From the NCBI GenBank assembly GCA_034509755.1, contig CM067548.1, positions 8,453,188 through 8,517,187 on the forward strand: 64,000 bases of DNA, in the 5' to 3' direction. How positions within the stretch are numbered: the stretch's first letter is position 1; every line of letters starts with the position of its first letter. The DNA is from Anisodus tanguticus. Its lineage: Eukaryota > Streptophyta > Magnoliopsida > Solanales > Solanaceae. The notes under the pieces were generated by a model, which saw only the letters and a program-made list of their open reading frames with translations, ran no database searches and had not been told where the DNA came from. The position numbers were made by a program, and so were the translations under genes. Of the stretch, positions 1 through 10,617 are shown in pieces.

Positions 1-899
1 TTACGTATTAACATACAATGTATGATTTAAGTTATTTGTTTACTGTTTAGAGATTAAACTATTTCTTACAATTATGATGGTTGGTTGTCATTGTATTTTT
101 TAGTAATCCATGTACTACTGCTACCTGCATTCTTATTGCACCTAAATATGTATTTTCCTGTATAACTTGTGCATATATTTATTTTTAAGAGAAAAATAAA
201 AAGAAGCAACATCAAAGTTATGTCAGTTAACGTTAATTGTATGTGAAAAATAAATCTTCTCAAATCCCAACCAAACATTGTATAAACTAATGCTAATTTT
301 ATGTGAAGATTTTTATCTCCTAAACCCCAACTAAAGGACCCTCAAGTGTTTTCTAGATTTAAACAAAGAGAAAAGTTAGAAAGTAAATTAGAGACCGATA
401 TATACAATATTTCCAATTTCTGAACGCTGCAGACCAAAGGAAGAACAGTTTGTATGTGTTATGTTTGGATTCAATAAGGAAAACATAAAGAGTAGAACCT
501 GATAGAGATATAAGGTGTAGAATATGAACATTCCAACAATTTGAGATGGCATGTAGGTTAGAATACGGAACGATTCACTTCATATTTCTGCGTTACCAGA
601 TTATCACAAGGAGGCGTCCTGGCGACGCATGCGTGTAAGAAGGATGACTACAAGTGCACCTACAATTTTTTTTGATAAGTCACAGGAAGTGCTATGGCCT
701 ATAAGTTGTTGCAAAGATGCTGTCTATAATCCACCATATCAGTTGCTCTGTGTGGGAGGAAATCCTATTACTACCTGAATGCAGGTCTATATCTAGCTGG
801 TTGATTCATAATATCCTTGGCAGCATGCAGCAAGTGGATTATACTTCAAGAGAGTTGTATAAATGGCACAACTCGAAAGACTGATCAATTTAAAGCTAA
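1..899. other. AT-rich intergenic DNA, no gene recognised
   Basis: No credible coding region or RNA gene was seen. The only structure is a pair of imperfect direct repeats of about 42 bp (about 233-274 and 294-336) sharing a TAATT-TATGTGAA core followed by a CCCAAC-AAA stretch. They could be part of a small decayed transposon, but no terminal inverted repeats or target duplication were found. Confidence 0.4.
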
Positions 900-2103
900 A
901 CAAAATCCAGAATAACATTAATCATTTCGCTTCTTAATCTCTTTCCCTAATTTCAGCCGCTTCTGATTTCCGTTTCATCCCTCTAAAATAAAATCAGGAA
1001 AACTTCAACTCACAGAAGACCCTGCAAGCATGAAGAATATAGCAAATGTTGATTCAAGCAGCAAAACCGTTGTTGAGGCATGTTACTTGAGATACAAAAT
1101 AATGATAAGGAACAGCATTGCCAAATCCTCAAATAAAGAACCCTTCTCATTCTACATAGGCAATCTGTCTTCAGGCTTGAATTATACCCAACATTAAAAA
1201 GTTAACTTTCTTCTTCCCAGCACCAGACCCATTTCGCTTGTACACTGATCCTCCTACAAATATCACAGTTTTGCTGGAGTCCAGATTTAGTAAAGTAAGC
1301 ATTTTTTTATACAGTCAGTAAACAAATAACCAAAGTAATAATAGTTTGTTATCTTAGCCCTTCTCTAAACCATAAGAAGCCTGAATCCCTTCACTAATTC
1401 TCAGTATCAGGCAGACATAAGTGTAATAGTACAATGTCATATACCTGAGGAACTTTCCAAGGTTCATATGTGCTGGCTGCTACCAGACAACCTGCAAGTC
1501 TGTTCCAGTAGTGATAATCTAACCAGGAAACAGAGTTTACAGTCAGATTAAAGACAAAAGTTTTAAGAGGACTGTAGTTAACTAAATTGAAGAAGGTTTA
1601 CTACCATCTATAAAGAAGTATCTCATAATTTTCATGAGAATTCTACATACCAACTAGGAGGTTAATCATTCAGCAGAACTCTGGCATGATCCCTCTTCTG
1701 GAATCAAGACCACCTCCATACTCACATAAAGGGTATCATTCTTCAAATTTCAGAATCAAGCCCTCAACCCATAGTCTCATGAATCATCCAACATATATCA
1801 AGACCATAACATAATGGCCAATGCAAAAGTCACGTTGAACATCAGAAATTATTTATCCTTTTACCGTTCAAAGTGTAGTCGAGCATATTTAGTTGTCTAT
1901 CTTCCCTCAAAAAGCACAGTTAAATACAACACAGCCCCCGTGACATGTTCACTGACTTCAATGATCCCACAAGTAAGCAAGACATTTGAGAAGAATTAAC
2001 ACGAACCTATGAATAGCAAGAATGACTCTAAGTGCTTGATCAGGAATGCATCTTCCACCAAAGTATAAACAAGCTAAATCATGACCAATCAAAAGGTTAT
2101 TGC
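900..2103 (-). pseudogene. Exon-like segments of an unidentified gene (3' part or relic)
   Basis: Several minus-strand stretches read like exons of a conserved protein that I do not recognise. Segment 2,103-2,007 encodes a stretch beginning NNLLIGHDLACLYFGG and ends at a GT donor. Segment 1,720-1,651 encodes YGGGLDSRRGIMPEFC, a TGA, then MINLLV before a GTATGT donor. Segment 1,518-1,445 starts after a TTAG acceptor, encodes DYHYWNRLAGCLVAASTYEP and ends CAG|GTATAT; its phase fits the preceding donor and gives a joined Asp codon. Downstream, about 1,300-1,200 stays open in two frames, and about 985-935 encodes a basic tail KRKSEAAEIRERD followed by a stop. The TGA, a phase mismatch between the first two segments and the absence of upstream exons favour a truncated or decaying gene. 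A real gene with an exon I misread remains possible. Confidence 0.35.
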
Positions 2104-2427
2104 CTTTTTTTCAACCTTTACCTCGCCCACTGCCCCTCATAAAATTCTGAATAATATTAAAGAAATTCAGGGAGATAACATTACAAAAATGCAATGCAGA
2201 ACCCAAAGAGATTGAATATAGTGCATATTTTCTAAGACATCGAAGCTATTTGGTGTAAATGTTATTCATCAAAGTTTTACCAATAATCTTAAATACAATG
2301 AAACTTCAAATTATTTTACAACTTCAACAGAAGACATGATAAGAAACTAAAAAAGATGTGTTTATCACTTCCTCCCTTAAAAAAAGTACATAAAAGTAGA
2401 AAGAAGAAAAAGTTTGACTTCCCTTTG

Positions 2428-4099
2428 TCAAGGAGCTCGAGGGTCCATTCCATGTTGCCAAACATAAACAAGTTCATCCCATCCTGTACTAGCCAATAGA
2501 CCTTCAACGAGAACGCTCATATCAACTCCTACAGCAAACTCTGTGTGATGATCATACCTCCCAATAAGTGCATCTTCCACCATGTAATCCCACATGCAAA
2601 CTGTCATGTCATATGAACATGAAACCATTGCACTCGCTCTATGTGGTGAAAACCTCACTTTCCTCACTGCATATCCATGACCATTAAGCACTGCTATTGG
2701 CACTCTATAATTCCTAACATCCCAAACCTTGATTGACTTATCAACTGATGCGGTTGCAATGATACAATCGTCATACTTATTCCAATCACATGCGAGGATT
2801 TCAAACTCGTGTGCAGGCAGAATCATGGTAGACCCTTCACAAATCAAGAATTAAATGAGTTGAATCTGTAACAATTTATATGAAATACTCATCCACACAA
2901 ACACAATTAGGTGTGACTAAACTTTTTTCCTTCAATGATTAAAATGTGTAGTTCCATCACTTATTCACAAACTTCAGCACTCAAAATTATGATCTTGCAA
3001 TAACTCAACTAGTTCTTCTCTACAAAATATAGAACAAAATCACTTTAATGACTATGGTCGTCATTATAATTACTCTCGGGACACAATATATCTCCACACC
3101 TTCATTTTTAGAATAAAATAAAAAAACTTTTTTATTATACATAGAAGGGAGGGGATGGGAAAATGGGGAAAGGGATTACAAGGTGGGGAACTGAACCTCC
3201 ACCAACAAGTTAAAGCTTCATGTATCCAACCAATTGGGCTACTCACCATATTTCGACACTTGCAAACGATAATTGGTCTCGCAAAACAAGCCACCGAAAG
3301 ATTAAAAAATTCCCCCTTTTCTACGTCTTACAATAAATAAAAGCAACCCATAAACTTGATCCAACTCATCCATATTATGAACATTTCAATACTTAAGACC
3401 CTTTAGTTGTATTTATAACTATGGTAGAGAAAACAAGTTAACGGTGTCTAGTGTATCTGCATTTAAGCAAATAACAAATCACAATCATATTTCTTAGGTA
3501 TTCAAAGCAATGATGAGCCATAAAAAGCTATATGAACCAAAACATTGGAGCAAACCTGGTTCGCGAACATCCCATATGCGAGTAGTACAATCCCCAGAAG
3601 CAGATGCAAAGATATCAGCATGTCTTGGATTCCAAGCAGCGGAATAGACACAATAAGCATGCTCCTTAAAAGTCCTTACACTAGAATTTCTATCCACTGT
3701 CCATAGCTTCACAGTGTCATCCCAAGATGCTGATAAGAAGGAATCTTTCCTCACCGTATTATAGTCTACAGCGTGAACTTCCCGTGTATGTTCCTTAAAA
3801 GAACGAATCGGGTTATTGGTGGGAGGTAAAGAAAGGTCGTACAGTTTCACTGAACCATCGCCGCTTGCTGCAATTACCAGGGAATCGTGAGCCTCAGACC
3901 AGCAAACATCGTATACTCCATCAGCGGTGTCAAAAGCGGCAAGTTCCGATATGGATCCGTTTGGAGTGAGCTCAACTACGTGGACTCTTCCGTTACCAAG
4001 GATGCCGAAATTCTGCGCGGTCGCCACAGCCAGTCGGTTTTCGTAAAAGGGGCTGAATTTTACGGAGTAACCGTTGAAGGGGGTTTTGAATACCGGCAT
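2428..4099 (-). CDS. PEX7: Peroxin 7 (PEX7), PTS2 import receptor
   Basis: PEX7 is the cytosolic WD40 receptor that binds the N-terminal PTS2 signal of matrix proteins and, with PEX5, brings them to the peroxisome. Exon 1 is 4,099-3,556 and exon 2 is 2,834-2,428; the 721-bp intron is GT-AG and splits a Gly codon (G|GG). The joined product is 316 residues, about the usual plant length. It starts MPVFKTPFNGYSVKFSPFYE and contains successive WD40 blades with signatures such as SASWDDTVKLW, SASGDCTTRIWDVREPG, TASVDKSIKVWDVR, SCSYDMTVCMWDY and STGWDELVYVW. An in-frame ATG 33 codons upstream (4,198) exists, but family members start at MPxFKTPFNGY, so the later ATG was chosen. No frameshift or stop was seen and the gene looks functional. 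Its first ~20 codons and upstream DNA are duplicated at about 20.05 kb. Family identity is recognition from memory of the sequence. Confidence 0.96.
3120..3247 (-). mobile_element. tRNA-derived SINE in the PEX7 intron
   Basis: On the minus strand the segment begins GGTGAGTAGCCCAATTGG, resembling a pol III A box (TRGCNNAGYNGG). About 30 bp later comes GGTTCAGTTCCC, resembling a B box (GGTTCGANTCC). It continues through a pyrimidine-rich body and ends in an A-rich tail, ATAATAAAAAA. This A box-B box-tail order is that of plant tRNA-derived SINEs. I could not define a target-site duplication. It lies inside the single PEX7 intron in the same orientation as the gene and does not touch either splice site. 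Confidence 0.6.
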
Positions 4100-4743
4100 C
4101 TTACACACTGCCTGCCGGTGGGTGCCTTGGGGATTTTGAGGATTATACCCGGTGAAATATTTGTGCTCGGGAATAGGAAATTGTCGTCTAAATAACAAAA
4201 GTGGTCCTTATCTTTGATAGTACGTTCAAATTAGTTCTTTTAAGTATCAATTGAAAGTTTTGGTCTTTTAAATTGATCAAAAGTGAGCATTTTTTTTATC
4301 ACTATCATATATTTATCAAATTTTAATTATTAAATTTACTCACAATTGTGATGGAAAAAATTACTAGAAACATAAAAAAAATCATCAGAATCCGAGAAAC
4401 CACAACATAAAGAACTACACCAGCCACTAAAAGTAACATAAATTGCACCTTAAAAAGTTACGCCACACTATTGGAATAAAACAAATTACATAAACTCTAA
4501 CTTCTAGAAGTACTCAGTTTTAACAAACTTAAGAACCAAAACTTCTAAAATTATACTTAAGAGACTATTTTGAACTTACTACCAAAGGTAAGATATCATT
4601 TTTGTCATTTCTAAACAAAATTATCTATACTGCAGTAGATGTGGAGTACTTAGACCGTTGGATTGGCCTTCGGTTAGCGGAAAGTGCATAGATAGTCAAC
4701 TTTTTGTCACGGCCCAATATATCTAAGTTGTGATGGCACCTAC
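4042..4743 (-). repeat. PEX7 5' end and upstream region, direct-repeat copy 1
   Basis: This stretch covers the first ~19 codons of PEX7 and about 640 bp upstream, so it must hold the 5' UTR and proximal promoter. The same sequence, diverged but collinear, recurs at 20,050-20,588 and resumes at 24,180-24,340 after a hAT insertion. Shared landmarks include GGGGCTGAATTTTACG, AAAGTGAGCATTTTTT, AAAGAACTACAC and TGCATAGATAGT. The copy is interrupted after CCTAC (4,739-4,743) by the Athila-like element and resumes at 19,154. No unambiguous TATA box was assigned. Any regulatory elements beyond 4,743 now lie more than 14 kb farther away. Confidence 0.85.
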
Positions 4744-6203
4744 TGTTGAGTCCAACCGCACACGCAAGCGTATGCGATCGACAAGTAATAAAGTGACTTG
4801 TTAAAGTCGGATATCGAACTCTAAGAGACATATGATCAGCGATTGAATTAGATTTCACTATTACTACTGATTATGCAAGTATGAAAGTAGAAAAGTTGAT
4901 TGTTTAATAAACTAATGCAAAAAGTAAATTCTAACTATTTAAGCTAACTCATCACAAACGTTTGTTTAAGATTTTAGTGTATCACAGAGAGATGAGTATT
5001 TCATGGTCGTGGTTGGTTCACCAATCCTATTGAGTCGTTCAAGTATCTCATCCTAGCTAATTTATTCATGATTGCTAATTAACCGGATTATTAATCTCAT
5101 AGTATTCTCTCGAATTGTCCTTGGGTCACACTTTCTTTACTTCTTCTCTAATATAATAATGTCTTTCTCAAGTACATATATTAAATAGTAAATAGAACTC
5201 AACTGTTGCACAGACAATCAAGCAATTAAGAACAGAAGTTTAAAAACAATTGTTGTTTATGAATAAAGTACTAAGATGAAAATACTCGACAAATGTCAAT
5301 ATTCATGGTTAAAACACAACCCCAAAATTATAGAGTTTAGCTCATCATAATCAGATTACAACAATAGAAATTCATGTTCGATCTTAGAAAATATGAAATA
5401 ATGAAGGTAAAAGAGATAACCCTACAATGATAAACCTTACTCCTTGCTCTCTACGAAATAATACGTCTGACCCCCTCCAAAAATGACCTAGGAGTCTATT
5501 TATAGTGTTTCAAACTAATCCTAAAAAACTAGTCCAAAATGGAGTTGGACTTAAAAACGTTTCCATTTGGACACTAGGGCTCGTTGGGCGAGGCCTACGT
5601 CGAGAATGAGTCTCGCTATGGCCTTCCCCGGGTGAGCTATGATGTCTAGTTTACACTTAGACAAATTCCTCAACTTGGCCTTTTGGAACATCTTTCTCAC
5701 GGGGCGAGGTTCATGGCGAGACACCTCCTCACCCCAGGCTTCACTTAGCACGGTCAAGAGTCCATTCTATACTTAGCCACAATCTTGCATATCTCATTTC
5801 TGACAACTTTTCTCGTTGGGCGAGGAGTATAGCGAGACACCTCCTCGCCTCAGACTTGGCCTAGCAGGGTTGCCAGTCCATTTTTCACTCATGTCAATTT
5901 TTTCTACAACTTCTTTTGGTCCTCGTATTTCGCTTGGAGAGGTGTATGACGAGCTCTTGCTCGCTCCAGCCTTTACTTGGCGAGGTTCATGGACCACTCA
6001 CACTTGGAATAATTCTTCATCTCATTTTAGCTCCAAATCATCGTATTTCTCCCATTAAGTATCTAGATGCAACAAGAACACACATATCAGTTCATAATAC
6101 AAAGATTAACATAAGTTAGGTGTATTTAGTGCCATTAGTCCTCTAAACAAGGTAAAACATGGGTACAATATGACGGTTAGGCGTATAAATACACTTAACA
6201 TCA
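4744..6203 (-). repeat. 3' LTR of the Athila-like element
   Basis: The LTR runs from TGTTGAG at 4,744 to AACATCA at 6,203 (plus-strand reading). Its inner boundary abuts a minus-strand purine tract GAGGGGTGG (6,212-6,204). The outermost 53 bp at the 6,203 end match 19,101-19,153, the only surviving part of the 5' LTR, including a shared GTATAAATACAC block. Short shadow reading frames in it show no protein similarity. Confidence 0.75.
5577..6042. repeat. GC-rich tandem repeat within the LTR (about 4 units of ~115-120 bp)
   Basis: Four imperfect units begin near 5,577, 5,698, 5,814 and 5,928. Each has a GGGCGAGG-type motif, then GCGAGACACCTCCTCGC-like sequence, then an AT-rich spacer. A related single unit recurs inside the element at about 10,290-10,375 (CTCGCTAAGCGAGCCTTAGG). 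The repeat is embedded in the 3' LTR. Confidence 0.7.
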
Positions 6204-7934
6204 CCACCCCTCACTTGAACCTTTGTTCGTCCTCGAACAAACACTTGATACACCCACTTTCAACCAACACTTACCAAAGTATGCCAATTCAAACAGGTCT
6301 ACTCAGTTTAAGGCCACCACAACTATTTAAACACACACGAGCAAGTTTTCAAAAGTTTAGTGCATCACATCAACTTCCCGTATGATAACAACATCTTCAA
6401 ACAACCTAGCCTCTAAGATTGACTCATCAATACATACCTTGGAAAAAATGACTATGTCACTAAGTAAAGAAATAGACCACTTCACCTATCTCTTACCATT
6501 CATATGCCCTCACCACTCGAACGAGATGCCTAACAATTTTTCATTATACTCAAAACACATCACGGGCATATATATATATATATATATATTATTTTGAAAG
6601 AAAAATCACTCACTCTCAATAAAGAATTCACATGCTCATTCGACATACCATAGGCTTGCCCTTAGTGTCATACTCTATTAGCATAAATGTGCTTAGTTTA
6701 GGATCAAAAAGGTCTTTAAGGGTTGTAATGTCGGCTATGGGATGAGTAGTAAATATTTTGGAAAATAGTGAATAACCTCCCTAAGAACTTTTAAGACACT
6801 TGATTTTACATATGCGCTTTTCATTGTTTCACCACTCATTCTCACCTTTCTTTACCTTATACCCCTCTTTATTAAGCAATCTACTCAACTTTTTGTACAT
6901 CGCTAACAAGGAGCAATATTTTTTTCTTTTATTTACTTCTTCCTTTCAAAGCTCCTTACTACTACATACCATGGGTTATTCTTTCTCACACATGCACCCT
7001 TACAATTTTTTCTCTAGTTACCACTTCAACTCTCTTTATGTCAACTTTTCACTTCATTTCGAAGCGCTTAATCTGTCAAGTGCTTTTGGAGTTTGGGATA
7101 AAGTTTTTCAGGTTACACCAACAAAAGGAATAGGCTAAAGTTTAGGCTACCAAAGAGTAAGAATACAGGCTCAACGGGGATAACTAATGATATTATATAT
7201 GGGTAGGTAAAAGATGGAAAAAATCATGGCTCACAACGAAATGCCTATATCATCTCCTAAACTCAACACACTTCGCTTCACTTCGTACACGCACCGGGGA
7301 AGTTCTAGACATCAATACAAATATGGAATGCAAACAATAATATCATCACACATGGCACACTTATGGCTAAAGATGGATATGTATCGACTATCCACCTAGA
7401 AAAATATAGCACGAATTCAATTTAAGCCACCAATATTTTTCAAGAGTCAAATAAAAGAGCCTAGGTGTCTCTAAGAGGTCATTAATTTTTCTGGTCACAA
7501 TTATTTCTTTTCAAAAATTTCTTAAGCTCGTTATGTAGCTAAAAATGCACCTAATCATGAGTACCTAACATTTGAATGACCTTAAGGGCTTTCTATTTTA
7601 CTACTACGGTTCAAAGACCCCTTGAAAAAAACCAAAAATAAAAACCAAGGGTCATGCTATGACGAGCACGATACACTAATGTAATCAACTACAAATAATA
7701 AAACAAAAAAAAAACAAAAATTTTACTACTTATTATAGGCCATGAAAGTTAATAAGTAGCACAACCTATAATATCTAAACATCACACTACAGTCAACTAA
7801 CAAAAGTAAAATATTACGAATTATTACAGACCGATTATAAAGAGTTTACACTCCCACCCCACACTTAAAATCAAGCATTGTCCCCAGTGCAAGAAAATAA
7901 AAGCCAAAATTAGGGTGAAGAAATAACTCACTAT
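6204..7934 (-). other. Non-coding 3' internal region of the Athila-like element
   Basis: It begins with the polypurine tract (minus strand GAGGGGTGG, 6,212-6,204) next to the 3' LTR. A dinucleotide (AT)n microsatellite lies at about 6,567-6,590. No coding similarity was recognised; the many short open frames have no motif and are interrupted in all six frames. Confidence 0.5.
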
Positions 7935-9276
7935 TTACTTATCATCCTCAGACGCAACATAGTCTGCATCCCCTGCGGTACCAGGACACTGATCATCAGC
8001 ATCCTCCTCATCCTCACTGCATGTAGGAGCATGATCGATATAACCATTCTCACTATCATGCTCTAACTCCTGTGTAGCGGCCTCAATCTCCTCATCACTA
8101 GCAGACTCCACATGCGGCTCTAGCTCAGGAGTGCGCACATCATCATGTACCGGCTTCTCAAAAGCCTTCCCCATCTTGCACAATATCATTTCATGGAGAT
8201 TGAGCGGGAATCACTTATCAATCTCTGCCAACTGCTCAGGTATGGAAACCGTCGAGCCCAAAGTCAAGTGCAAATGCTGCATATCATACATGTTTGCCGT
8301 TATGGAGTCATTCATTGCATGCCACTGAGCTACAGACAAGGTCATACCCTATACATCATCAAGGTTTCTCGATCGAGTAACATCCTCCCACGAGGTCGGC
8401 ACAAGCAGCCTAACATCAACCTCCTCCTCAAATACTCCCTAATGCCTAAGGTAGTGAGTAAGTCTGCTACTAAATAAAAACTGATGACCCTGACCCACAT
8501 GTGCCTCATTCATTTCTCTTTATTACAACTCTCATATTGATTTGTTTCTCGGTCATCAGTATATACAACAGACACACTCACTCTCTAACCATTGATGAAA
8601 AATAATCACAAGGCATAATATGAGTACAAATAATGCGAAGCCATACTCTAGCCTTCTGGATCATATGTGAGAAGGGAATCATCTTATGAGTACCATCTTT
8701 CTTTTTACGCTCCTATCGGGCAGTGGAGTTTCTGACACATAGAAGATGCCACATCTCACACTATGGAGGGTGTGCATAGATCTTCTCATATAGCTCATTC
8801 GATACCACACGAGTACCCAAAAACTTACAAAGGGCATTATTAGTAAATAGGACCATACAATCTCGAACACAAATCTCATTTGGTTCTTCCAAACATCTCT
8901 AATTCACATAAGATTCTCGAACTAGATGGATATTACACTCTCTCAGATCCTGGAAGATAAATTATAGCCCCAAAGCATACATCTGCTCCAAAATATCACT
9001 GTGGTAAGTTCTCAAAATCGCTTCATCAACCAGGGTCTCGCCGTGGTACTTACGGGGCTTGAAATTTGCATACCATGCCCTCCAGTAATCCTTTACCCAT
9101 TTGCGTCTCCACTTGCATCTCACCCTATTTGGTTTCTCATTCGGGTTTGACTACGCAACGGGCCTGCTTGAACCTTGGCCACTCCTAGCCTTTTTTCGAC
9201 TTGGACCTTCAGTGACTTTCTCTTTTCCTTTAGCTCTCACATTTTTTGGATTTGTTCGCACAATGGTTGCACCTAT
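7935..9276 (-). pseudogene. Athila-type ORF downstream of pol, degenerate
   Basis: Near 9,270-8,950 the minus strand reads a basic segment NPKNVRAKGKEKVTEGPSRK, later PRKYHGETLVDEAILRTYHS and DILEQMYALGL. I recognise this as the block found in the plant 'putative plant transposon protein' family carried by Athila-like elements. It ends in a very acidic segment (8,189-7,935, rich in Asp and Glu, e.g. DEEIEAATQELEHDSENG). At least two in-frame stops (a TAG before SNPNEKPNR and a TAA after MYALGL) and frameshifts break it. Its position after integrase is where Athila elements carry an envelope-like ORF, but no signal peptide or membrane anchor is convincing, so env is only a positional inference. 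Confidence 0.55.
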
Positions 9277-10617
9277 CCACAACAAACCAGAAAAGAGAAA
9301 AAACAAAACAAGAGACAAAAACTATGTTAGTAATGTTCTACATAAGAGGTAACAAACCAAGTTATGTGGGTGTCAGAATGACCCCACACTTAGTTCGCTA
9401 GCATGAGTGGTAACTAGTCGATGATAGGGTACTTAGACATCCCCTTTTTATTTTGCTTCAATTCATGACTATAAGCACCCCAAAATTGTGTTCACTTAAG
9501 TTGCTCTCATTGTCCAACAATCCAACGAACCACCCTACACTTAAATGTTTTGCATATTCGTGAGGCTATTTACGCATTCTACCATCCTACGACTAATGTT
9601 CCCTCAAGATGGTGGTCATCCATCCATCATTGGGACCATTTTTCCCATGACTTAACTATGGGGCATTTAATCGAACACTTGGAGTGCTTAGTTTGAGAAA
9701 AAAACTTTCAGTAGGTTAAGGGTGCCTAAACAACCCAATTTTGGTGTGGAAAACAAGCTTAAGCATCAACCAATAATCAATTCAATATATACACAATTTT
9801 CACAAATTCCACCATTGAAAACAAACTCAAAAACTTAAAATTTTCACCATTTTAGTACATGCAATTTCAAGACATGAATCAATTTTATAGTTCATAATAA
9901 CAGGGAAACGGGAAGGGGACTTTCTTACTATCACGAATAGGAGAGCGAGAAGAGCAAGAAGTCTTACCGGAAATGGGAAAAAATAGTGGCGTAGTAGTTG
10001 TGGTGTGCTGGTTGAAGGGATAATTATGGAAGTGGGTTGAAGTGTTAGAGAGATATGGAGGAATTTTGGGAGTTAAAATCATGAGAATGGTGGAATATAA
10101 AGGGTTTTAAGTTGGATTGGGTGCAGGGCGGGTCAGGTTGATCCGTGATTTTCTTTTATAAATATGGCAAAACAGACATGTCAACTCACTGGGTGAGGTG
10201 TTTTCTTGCTGTGAGGTTCACTCTGTGAGGATTTGGTGTTCAATTTACACTTGATGAATTTTTTTCAATACTTATCATCTGGATAGCCCCCCTCGCTAAG
10301 CGAGCCTTAGGGCGAGATAGTGTCTCGCTGGAGGCTTTGCCTAGCGGGGTATTACATGCATTTTTCCCTTCATCAAATTCTCACCAAGTTTTCGTCCTTC
10401 TTGCTTGTAACTATGATTCGTGCATTGTACATGTTGTTGCTGCCTTCATTACAACCTGTTAGCATGAAAAAAAAATCAAAAATACAAAAGCAATTTAAAA
10501 GTTGGGTTTGCCTACCAACAAACACTTTAGTTTAGGTCGTGGCACACCATTTTTTTATGTTTTTTTTTCATTTTTCTAATTTTTTGTGCTTTTCTACAAA
10601 TTGATTACATTAGAAAG
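9277..10617. other. Internal spacer of the Athila-like element
   Basis: No protein similarity was recognised. A short Ser/Thr/Pro-rich minus-strand frame (10,082-9,885) has no recognisable motif. The region includes one unit of the GC-rich CTCGC/GCGAG motif (about 10,290-10,375) shared with the 3' LTR. Confidence 0.4.

Noticed and set aside
3887..4195. Plus-strand open frame of 102 codons opposite PEX7 exon 1
   Set aside because: It is the antisense shadow of the conserved PEX7 coding sequence and has no similarity of its own.
4100..4198. Longer PEX7 form starting at the upstream in-frame ATG
   Set aside because: The extra 33 residues do not resemble PEX7, whose family start MPxFKTPFNGY matches the downstream ATG.
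8131..8477. Plus-strand overlapping frames in 8.1-8.5 kb
   Set aside because: They run opposite the degenerate minus-strand retroelement ORF and have no motif.
7935..9276. Envelope protein (endogenous retrovirus) in the Athila-like element
   Set aside because: The position fits, but no signal peptide, fusion peptide or membrane anchor was seen, and the recognisable block is the generic plant transposon protein domain.
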